Shown: positions 1-11,300 of the stretch, piece by piece
Layout of the letters: each line of letters starts with the position of its first letter
How positions within the stretch are numbered: the first letter of the stretch is position 1
NCBI RefSeq assembly: GCF_000003605.2
Contig: NW_003116447.1
Span: forward strand, 2,527 to 26,648
Length of the DNA stretch: 24,122 nt
Source of the DNA: Saccoglossus kowalevskii
Taxonomy: Eukaryota; Hemichordata; Enteropneusta; Harrimaniidae
Direction of reading: 5' to 3'
Position numbers and translations under genes: made by a program
The notes under the pieces: model-generated
What the model was told of the DNA's origin: nothing
The model's database searches: none
What the model saw: the letters and a program-made list of their open reading frames with translations, nothing else

Positions 1-2108
1 ACAACAACAACGACAACGCCGGACAAAATCTTTCCCTTAATATACCTTTCCCTTCCATCTTTGATGGTACGGGCAAGGTAATAAAATGGGCAGTGACATT
101 TCCTAATTTCTTTGAAAGCGAAACTTTGAATGAAATATATTAACTTATGGATGTAGTAGAGGTGTGTTTCACATTTCCACATTCTCTTAAAAGAATATAT
201 AAAACTGCATTTAACTAGAAAAAAACAACTATAGCGATGGTTTAAGAGGGTAATACATTTTGAGTAAATCTGTTGTATTTTTTTGTGATTTTTCACAACA
301 CATCGGTATTTGAGGTTAGTCTAGAGAGTTGATCTCGTCTTCCAGCTGCTGCACCACGATGGTGATTTTTGGCATAGGTATTCTCTGATAGCTGCTAATA
401 AAAGATAGTTAGATACCACTTTGATTTTAGAAAATACGACACAACTCTCTCCTTTGTAAACTCTGACACGGGGTATCATATTTCAAAACAACGTTGAAGA
501 TGTTTTTAAAAGTGTTATGAGGTCCAAATCTAGGTCACGCAAAAGTCGACGAACTGGTAATTGAATTTATATCTTCTATATTACCTGTAAGTACCGCGAA
601 CATCATTTCTGTGGCCTTATTCCCGTTTCTTCGAAAATAACCCCTTTTATTTGCACGGTGATCACATGATTTTTGTTGGAATATTTATTTCATATAATTT
701 GAAAAATAAGCTTTCTAAAAATATATAACTTGATGGGATTCAAAGAATATGTTACTTCAGAAATGTGCTATGCAATTGCAATAGCTTTAATCTCTACTAC
801 ACGCTTAAGACACACTTTCCATCGTTATAAACGAGTCAGTTATTTGATTGACTACTATTCAAAAATACAGTAGAACACTGTGCTGATAATTTTAATGAAT
901 CAATGAATTGGTGACTGCGCCTAGTAGTCGTTTTGCATCGCTCAGGTGTTACCGGTATTATTCATCTTGGCGTCAGCTGAAGATAAATTAAAGATATCGC
1001 CTTACATGAGATCCTTGACGCAGATGTCAGTGTATGTTATCGTTTGGCTTTTTATACGAATGTTTCATTTTTAATTGGGATTCAGTTATAAAAATGAGAA
1101 ATTATTAACGCATGGTAATTGCTTCATATATCAAACGAGTTTCCAACAATTGAAGCAATCCATCTGATGCCCGTGACAGTTTAACTATCTAAATAATGAA
1201 CTGAGTAATATTACTATTCATTGTTTACGAATTTTACGTTTTTGAGTTGTTAAATATCGCGTGAAAAATGGGTTCACCCATTGCGTTTACGATAGGAATA
1301 GATAAGGTTTGATTGACTTGGCACCACTTTTAACAACAACATAGATTCCAAAGCATGAACTAAAAGAACATTGCAGGATTGGCAAGGCATTGACTTATGT
1401 ACAAATGTTCCTGTTGAATGTTGTAATTTTATTGTAAATTTGTTTTATTTACATGCTGTATATTACTATATATTAACAATAAATATGGAACAATTTTTTC
1501 ATAATACATGCGAAATGCGCTCTTTAATCTCGGTAACAAACACTAATACCCGCTAAGGCAACATAGATTGTAATGCAATAACGATGATACACTTTTAATT
1601 TAAACTAATCATCATTTGGGAATTCAGTATTTTTAATATAAGATAATCGTCCTCGCTCGGCGAAATATATATTCTAATATTTGTAGTTATTAAATTTGCA
1701 TGAATAATTAAGTACAACCTACTCAGTTAGTGTGGGACATATTTTTCTGTTATTCAAACAAAACAAATGCTAACGAAAACCATATAATCAGACAGATAAA
1801 AAAACGGAGTTTAAATTATAAGCTAACGCCATTCATTATTAATAGTTAATACTATGAACATAATGTTACTTTATTATTAAAAGTTATTTATTTGGTATAT
1901 TTGTGATATTCAATGACTATCAAAACACATATCAGATAAAGTTGTGTATATATGTTATTTATTTGAGACTGTTGAACATAAATAAAAAAATATTTCCAAT
2001 ACGAATCTCTTCACATACAATTACACGACAAATAACATCGCTCACATTATTAACATTAGTATGTGACATAACGAGGTATCTTCTTCTCTCTATTACCCGG
2101 CCACCAGC
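1..2108. other. 3' UTR and intergenic DNA, no gene seen
   Basis: AT-rich sequence with in-frame stops on both strands. A short ACA-type repeat opens the window (about 1-18). Approximately 1850-2108 is probably the receptor 3' UTR on the minus strand. Short open frames at 1371-1556 and 1903-2163 have no recognisable content; the second overlaps the last receptor exon antisense. Confidence 0.6.
1870..1892 (-). terminator. Candidate poly(A) signals of the receptor gene
   Basis: Read on the minus strand, AATAAA hexamers occur at 1887-1892 and 1870-1875, about 217 to 239 bases beyond the stop codon. They would give a 3' UTR of about 250 bases. In AT-rich DNA such hexamers arise by chance, so the pairing with the gene is inferred from position only. 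Confidence 0.4.
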
Positions 2109-2326
2109 CTATTTTGGATCGTCGATTGGAGGAGGTTTGGATAATGAATTTAATTTTGTATGAAATTCCTCCGCCATTGTTGACTCCTTGTTATCATTTA
2201 AAGTTCTCACAAATGGACTGTCTGTTCGTCTCAATGTAATTAATCCAGAACTGGCGTCATCGGAGACAGTGATTGGGATGGTAGGTGGATACAGTTCGTA
2301 TGGTATATCTTCTGATATAAACAACT
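2109..2326 (-). CDS. Receptor exon S (residues 886-957): C-terminus and stop
   Basis: AG acceptor at 2327-2328 (phase 1). Joining exon R gives Glu886, then [34 protein letters not shown] and a proline-rich end KPPPIDDPK before a TAG stop at 2109-2111. Glu-Leu-Tyr-Pro-Pro resembles a PPxY-like or SH3/WW docking site only loosely. The end is not a standard PDZ ligand. Terminal-exon status is inferred from the stop and from poly(A) signals downstream. Confidence 0.82.
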
Positions 2327-5300
2327 CTAGGCAAAAAAAGCGATCAAGATAACAAACTTAATAAGTTATAGTCGGATTGTCAAGGCAACGGTCCACTGTG
2401 CGCTTTTGCCTTAGGGTTATGAGAGAATATCAATGTAAGATTAGACAAGACAGCTAATCTTGTGTGATGACGAGACAGCGATAAAAAGATTATTATTATT
2501 AGTTTTGCAATAAGTATTTAGGATAGACCCTGACGTGTTATATGCATTTGCGATTTCAATGGAAATGTATCATTCGATGATATGAAATGGAACGTAACTC
2601 ATTTCATTTCACACCCTGTGATGCATTGAGAGAGGATGCCATTTGTATACTATAACATGTTAATAATTGTTTCATAAAGAAGCAAAATAAAATAGGCCAC
2701 AAAACAAAACAATATTAACTACAATATACCTGGAATGTCATTAGTGCTGTTTTTTTCAGAATCAGACAATATTGCTGTTTCTCTTAGAGAGTCAAATAAA
2801 TTTTTCGAATGGGAATGATAATCTAAGTCATAATCCTCATCCTCATCTTCATTACACAGTAATCGACAATTCACGTCTTCAATGTCTTTGCAATACTGGG
2901 GTTGATCTGACATGGCTTCTGAATATGTTCTACAACTGTCCCTATCACATTGCGTCATTTCTGGAACCGTCATACTGAATGTTTCTTCGTATTCGTGCAG
3001 CGACCCTTTGTCTACTATTTCACTACTGTTATCAGAGGACGAGATTGTTGGTAGCGTTGCATCGCGACTTCTCCTATAATTACAGTTCAATAAAAAAATA
3101 TTATTTCTCACATCGTATGTATTGAGAGGTATCAACCGAGTATCGCAATGTCATTTAGACACAATGATTTCATATCAAGCAAAATCATGCAGCCCAAACT
3201 AAAACATATATCGCTTACTGAATATTAAATTGATCGACTTAAGGTAACAGTGATCGAAAATTCCTCAATAATTACTTCACAATTGGGACATTTTCTATAA
3301 TTTACCACAAAGGTGAAAAAACAATGCTTATATTTCGAGGTAGCGGTGATGTAGGAGAATTCGTGACTTTATTCGACCAGGGTACCGCTGCTGTGTATTC
3401 ACTTGTATTACATTACTGAAACTGTCACATGTGTTTGTGAATGTATTAAGTCAAACAACGACGAATCTTCATCAGTGTTTGTCTATCTCTCAAACATCGG
3501 GTCTGACCATTTTGATGGGGCACTTAATGCAAATTTAGTTCGTCAACAATTAGTCTGATATACGCATCGTCAGTTTGATACCTTGCTAAAGAACTGTAGA
3601 CACATCAGTAATGTAGAATGAGTGACTGGCCGGAAAACGATTCATCTCGTTGAAATAGCTCACATACTTAGACAAACATCCGAATGATAGCATTTTTTCT
3701 AAAGCATTTGTCTTACAGAACTACATTCAGTCTCCCCGGGTACATATATTCACATTATATTGTGCTCTTATTTCAAAGCCAGTACTTACCTGCTGAATAA
3801 TTCTGAGTATTCTTTGTTGTCAGAAGAGTTCGGTTTGACACATGTATAGAGTGCTGATTGCCACGAATTTTTGTTTGCGCTATGATTAGTAGACTCGTCC
3901 CCAGCTAATAACAATCGGAAAGCAAAGTGTGAGCGGTATATAGAAACAAAGTTATGTAAATAAAAACTCGAAATATAGTTTTTCAATCATGTTATTCATA
4001 TTGACCTTAAAATAATAGTAGTGTAACCTTACAGTGACATATTACAAACAAGTATTACCAAATGCAATGGACGGAGGTTTCCATTCTTCTACGTATATGG
4101 ATGACACCGTTGTTTCCATTGGGAAGACAGTCGTACGTGAAGTTTCATATCGGTACGATGGCTCCATGCCTAGTTTTTCTAGTAACACCTCGATATCCTT
4201 ATCTTTCTGTGAGTAGGAAAAGAGACGTGGCGAAAAGACAGTATTAATCATGGTATTTCATTTCGTTTGTATTAAATAATCAAAAACCTCAATAAAGCGC
4301 AACTCACTGTTCATAGCAGATTACGGCAATTTGATTTTATGGGTGGCATTGTACATTTTCAGGACTCACAGAAAACACGAATGAGTTTTTTCTACTAAAT
4401 TGCTAATGAGATAGTAATAATAGATTTACAGATTTTGAAATCATTAATTTAATTGGTTGATGAAATGTAATATATAAATAAGAGAACAATATTTAATTTA
4501 TTTATTTTTTTTACATTAAATTACATCTCAATATCATGAAATAAGTGTTTTCAGTAACAATGAGTAAATGCATCATGAAAATCACCTTTTCAATTAAACT
4601 ATTACCATTCGATTTGTTCAATAGATATATTTAGGCAAAAATGAATATCACGAGACCTTCTACAGTGTCCAGCTATTCACAATAGTTTGGACTGATAAAC
4701 GACACCCCAACAACATTTACTCTATATATGGTCGTCAGTATTGCATTGAACAATATATGATTTACATTTGAAGCATGCATCTTTCTCTATTTTCTAGTGA
4801 GTGTTGTTCCAAAATGATATTGACAGATTATTGTTGTGCTCACCTCGGAAAGCAGTTTTCGTAGCTTCATATTTTCTGTTCTGAGACATCGTGTTTTGAA
4901 AGGAACGCTCGTACCGTCAAAAGTTGAAGTCATTTTAAAACTTCCCCTGCTGCTAAGGCAACGTATTTTCTTTTCTTCTCCACTTGGGTCTCTTTTGAGT
5001 TCAATGAGCTGCGTACAGATTATAGAATTTAAATTTCGAATAATTCATTCCAGCTTTAGTTATGAAGAGAAATACAATATTTATACACTTAAATACGCTT
5101 ATATAACTATATTCAAATACGTCTGGACACACGATATGATTCCAATCTCTAATTCACTATAAAGAACACAACTGCATTATAGTAGGGATTACAGTAAACG
5201 TAGAAGTTCCTACATACCTTTGGTAGGAAGACTAGACAGAGTGTCACTGTTGTACAAAATAGTATAAAAAGTGATATGATTCCGAACGTTGCGTTGGGAT

Positions 5301-8300
5301 TATTGGTTATAAGAAAAGACAATGCCACTCCAATTACGCACATCACAACCACGTTATAGACGCACATACCGATGTATTTACTATCGTTTAATGCAGGTAT
5401 ACTAACATGACGTGTCTCCCAGGCGAGAAAGCATCCAAATATCTGTAAATAAAGGCAAACGCATAAGACTGAATGTTGAAAAATAAACAGTGAGTATACA
5501 GATTGCGACGCGTGGTTAAGTTTAGTTCCATTAATGGATTATTTACTTCTGAAAAGCATTGTGAATGATTTCCACTTGAATCGAATGTGACGAGCTCTCC
5601 CACATCTCCGCTGTAAATTAAATGGTGTATATTTCATATATGTAGTTTACGGGGTTTTGGGAATTAGCATGTAACGTAATTACACACATGATGGTTTGCA
5701 GCTAAATTCGATGTCAAGTCATACAGTACTAACCATTAGCACTCCTTTATATGCGTATATGACAGCGAGCCATATTGACATATGAACACTTTCACAGTGC
5801 TGCATAACAGGTACAAAAAAGACATCTCTTCCTTCAGGGTCAGGCTGTTGAAATAACAAATAACAAATCGATCAATAAAGAAGTATACGACAGTATTGGC
5901 TACGAGATTTACTGCCCGTACCATCTAACTAGATGATGTCCTTCACGGACGATACCGCCAATTAATACCGTTTCAATTGCAGATTTTGTTTATTCTGCCC
6001 TCCTCAGTATGGAGATAGAAGTCACGCCCTCTAGCGGTAAATGACATGAATACAATATGGGTATAAGCAGTTTCGTGCAAATAGACAACGTTGTTTAGTT
6101 TTAAAGTCATCCAATTACAATATGGTTAATATTTTTCAAAAAATAGACCAATTTCCCGGATATAACGAGACTTGGGTACAGAAAGGAGTGTGTTTGTCAT
6201 GGTGGCAAACACACACACACACCACGGTCTGCTGATATTCGTTATAGGAGAAGGTTTTTTGTGACGTCAATTGATACATCCATCCATCCATTTCCGGGAA
6301 AGTGATCTATAATTTCTCGACAGAGGTTCGTCTCTAGATGACACGATTCATAGGCACGATTTATTGGGTGAGCGTTGTACATATCTACTAGACACGAGTT
6401 ACCTCTTCTCGTCCTTCAATCGCCATTCTCTTCATTGGGTCTTTTATTTCCCATGTTACCAATAGCAATACATCAATCAGCAGCAGTACACCAACTATTG
6501 CAAACAACCTTTTGTCTTGTATTACCTATAAAAACGAACACACACTTTCTCACGTGATATTAAGACATAATGATTGATTAATATCAGAATAAGCAAGACA
6601 TTAAAACTTGTTTTAGTAATTTAGTAGGTGCTGGTACACGTCTTTTGTCTTGTATTTGACCATGGACGCAAATGACTCCGAAGTCTCTGAGAGTGAAAGA
6701 AAAACACGATTCGTGTTTGCCCTTCGAAAAAGTCTCCATTGTTTTTCATCATCGCGTCTAGTCCTAACGCAACTAACGTTGTTGAAAAACTGGGCGCAGC
6801 TATAAGTGAAATATAACACTATTTGAAATCAGTAAAACAAGTCGCGTAGCTCTGCTTCTCTGTACGATATCTCAATTTCGCCTAAAATTTATTTACTACT
6901 AAAGTCGCGGGTTACGCATCACAAAAAAAAAGTAACCCCCTTAACGGTATATTCATATATGTTCATGCAAAGCATGTATCATCTACGCAAAACTAATTTA
7001 CAGTACCGCCATTCCACGATAGACAACATAATATCAGAATCACAAAGTAATGTATTCATCATGCATGGCCGTTGTAATGTATGAAAAGTCATTCACTGAC
7101 TAAATGCACACAGTAGTGTTATATTACAAAGAGCTTTGAATAATATAGGTTGTTGACATGATATATGTAATTGGATCCACTTACTCGCTTTTTCATTTTA
7201 ATGTTTGTAAATATACTGTGTACTCTCCACGTTTTGCTGAACATTGCTCCGAACGCTCCGGTGAAGCCAATCGTTAACATCCAGGCACGGATCTGTAGCG
7301 ATAAATTTCAAAAGCATCATAAGGTGTTCTTTTTTTTTTCTCAGGTTTTGTTGTACTGCATATTTTCGGGAGTGAGGCACGTGGTGTTTTGTTCAACACA
7401 GAGACAGGTGGTTGATTTTCAAGCAATGAATGATACACAAATAATACTTGATAATTATTTATGATATAAAGGATGTAATATCTGGACGTGTAACTTACCG
7501 AACATATGGCATGGACGCCGGCAAGTTGCGTGCCATCCAACCCAAGGAAATAAATGAAACAGTAACACAGTATTCCACCTAGTATGATTAGATTATTCAG
7601 ATAAGGACTGGACATCTTTATGAATCTTTTCAATTTGGGAAGATGAAAAAAAAAATGTGAATAGTAATTGAAAATAAAAAAAAAAAACATCATTCACGTG
7701 CAGAATAAAATCGACAATTGCATATGGTAAGTGAATTGTGTAACAATAATGTTGCCGAGAAATTTGAACATCATCGAAAAGGGCATTTATTCAATCAATC
7801 TAAAGATCAACGTGTCAACGATTAATGCTGTTTTTTTTCTGAATACATAGAGCTGCATTTATTATGTTTACTTTAACATTAATTATTCGGCAGTTTTTAT
7901 TACAATTTTTTAATCCATAAAATCAATTTGCCGCGTAATTATCAATATTAGAAATAATTGAATATTGTTGAATAAGCCTTTATGCCAAGCCACTCACCTG
8001 TGTTTTCTGAATCGCATATTGAAGAATAGAAACATCAATGCAATCATTATACCTATATAGGTTAAACAGCACATTATGACGTAAAGAATGGAGGACACTC
8101 CACGCTGGACACGGATCACAACAGGTTGGTCTAAAGGCGGCGAGCCGTCTAAATAAAAAAAAATCAACGAATTCACCAAAATAGGGAAAGTATTGAAATC
8201 AATAATTAATAATATATAATTACAACAATTTATTACAATCATTAGAAAATAACCTTGTAGAACGATTACACAACTATCTACCAAAATGAAGGTCAATATT

Positions 8301-11300
8301 AAGTTCTTTTGTTGTTATGAAAATAAGGAACGAACAAAAAAATTGAATGTCGATTCACCAAACAACGCCTTTTCTTCTTGCAGTAAAATTACGAATGAAT
8401 CTGTGTAGTAATTTAGGGATAATAGGCGACTCACTGAAATTATTATTTGTATTTCAGTTAGGCATAGAACGTTCACAAACAAAATGTGTGTTTCTTTCGA
8501 GTTGATAACAAAACGGATTTTCTTAACTAAAATATTCATGTTGGGGTTGTTGTTTAAACGACCCTTTCAAATGGAATACTGAATATTGATAATCACTGAC
8601 AACTTTTGTTCCTGCAGTGGCCTCTAGCACCGCCCAGTTATCGTCTTACGATTGGGTTCCACGATGTTTGTATCGACCAATGAGAACAAGTCGTTTCAAT
8701 AATCGTTAGCGCCATGTCTGAGAGGGCGTTGCTTACCTGCCCAGTGTATCTTGTCATTATTCAGAAAGTAACTGTCACTGTATGCGTGATATTCTCCTAT
8801 TTTCACATGACTCGAATCTGAAAAGAGTGACAATTATTATCATGAATCCCAATTTCATTTGGTTTAATCAAATTTATTATTCCATTACTTGTAGATACTC
8901 TATATCATTCTTACCTACAAACTGTTCATATACAATAGTTCCCAATCTGTCCCCTTCATTGAAACGTACACGACCCTAAAACATAACATCAATGACAAAA
9001 AAGTGAAAAAACACACAAATTAATACAAACACGCATTGACAATACAATTCCACAAATTTGATCAAGTCTCATAAATAATAAAATCCATGGTATTTACTAT
9101 TAGTATAGTGCGTGTGTACAAACTTTCTACTTTTTCCAAAACAGGGACTAAAAATGGAATCAACATGTGTATATTTCAAGTACAATATCTATCCCTCCTT
9201 TTCTAGGTATGTCCCCGATCACATTGCTTCTTGTTTCTGAATCGTATTAATTTTTTCCATTGGGGTAACTTTGATTGAAAACGGTCAAATCTATTATTCA
9301 CAGAATATTCGCCATATTGTGGTCACATTGAATCGTTAGTTCATATTGGGTCGTGTCCTTGTTAGTTATGGTTGTTGTTGTCACAGTTGGTTCAAACCAA
9401 ATATAAGCTTTATGTGCCGCAGGTTTGTAATGTTTATTTTTGGCACAGGATTATGGAAATTAAATTACTTATTTGCAGTAATCATACGTTGTAACCGTCA
9501 CATGCTGTCCACTCTCTGTTCAATATATATACCATAATATATATTACTGCACTTGAAATATTGGAACACAGCTAAATATAGATAATATTTAAATCGACAT
9601 TCTGAAAGTAGTTAAACATGTTTACTTTGTTCTCGTCAAACGTGTGACTTGTTTTAATGCTATTCTGTGGTGAAGGACGATGCCGGTCGTATATTAGTTT
9701 GACACAGCGCAATATCGGTCGCTTGGGGCTTAATTTACACATGAAATCCACCTTATTATAAGAATAGTAAACGACTCACATCGCCATTTTGGATGAGGAG
9801 TCGATTGTGAGCGAGATGTGTGCGAGCTGTAGGCGAGTACATAATATTGATGATAACCGACTTCAAATCCATTGTAGCACAGTATGGAAGTTGATTACTG
9901 TTAGTATAATAAGGTGTGAGTATGTGTTAGGAATTCATTCCACGGTTACTGTCGTCTATCTTGGTCTGTTTTACGCTATTGTCCGACATGCTTTGTTCGA
10001 GTTCGTTCGAATTTAAAGTCGACATAATATGCAGCCGAAGGTCCAGGGGAACGTGATAGAGTAATACCCAATACACGATGTCAAAGTATGCACATTATTT
10101 TTTATAACATGTAATTAAGATCGTGGCGATTTAAGCAACTAAAAAGGACATCATATTTATGACACGTTTTGTTGCGTTGCATACTTGTTAAATTGGTCGA
10201 ACGTCATCACGTTTAAATTTGTTTTCCCCATTACAAACATACATGTAAAGAAAAAAATGACATTTTCGACCTAGTCGTTGTTAAAGCATTATTTCATAAA
10301 AAAATATTAGTCATCAGAATATTCTACTACCATAACTAACATGACAACCATAAGTATATTTATGTGCTTTTCGTTTTTATAAACAGTATTTTGAGATATA
10401 AGGAGACACTATTTACCAAAGTATCATTGATAAATACTTTTTTTACTGGTTTTGTGAACGATGACATAGAAAACAAGGCGTAAATGCCAAGAATATCCAA
10501 TAATATGTTTCCATGGCAAAGATTATCATATTAACCATTGTTATCCTAAATCTCGATAAATAACAGTAGACCGGTGTTAATTGCAAATCATTTACCTAAA
10601 ACATGTTGCTACGGCCAAAACACGTATTTTTGTTACGATGTCTCCCTTCCATTAACAGGCTATCACAGTTTAGCAATTTGTCCTAACCTTTGTGGCGTAT
10701 TATGGTTATTTTTTTACGAGTAATGGGCCGTATTGTGTGGCTGTACATACTACATGGGCATACCGCATCAGATATGTTCTCAGACTAAAATCGTCAGGAA
10801 AGTTTTCACCACTCCTTCTAAGATTTGTGTATGCGCNNNNNNNNNNNNNNNNNNNNNNNNNNNNNNNNNNNNNNNNNNNNNNNNNNGTGCACGTGGGCAG
10901 TGACAAAATTAAAATTCTGTCTAGTGATTGGTTAATCTGGCGTTCCATTCCATTCATGTAAGCAGGCGCGCTTTTTGTTGTGTTTGTCGCAGTGTTAGCG
11001 ACAGTCGGCAGATGCAGCTAACAGAACGATTTTATTTTAAATCTAAATATATTCGCGGACTTTTATTTTCACTCAGACTTCTAACACCACTTTAACAGAG
11101 GAATTCCAACTGTTATCTCAGTATTCACATTCACATACACACAAGCATAACATAGTCAATATAAACTAATACGAATGGTGCAATAAATGCCAAAAATGCT
11201 CAACTTAGTTGGGAGTATTTTATCTCATTTGCATATCAGTGATAGACAATACCAATATTACTCTAATAGCATTCCAAAGGCAGTTAAATTATTGTCTGTG

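Noticed and set aside
1903-2163. Plus-strand open frame of 86 codons
   Set aside because: Partly antisense to the last receptor exon and low-complexity AT-rich elsewhere; no motif.
4034-4247. Two plus-strand open frames of about 60 codons
   Set aside because: Both lie antisense to receptor exon P, which explains the lack of stops.
4836-5162. Plus-strand open frame of 108 codons
   Set aside because: Antisense to receptor exon O and its intron; the minus strand has the real protein.
10692-10961. Open frames on both strands through 10837-10886
   Set aside because: They cross the run of N, so the reading frame is an artefact.
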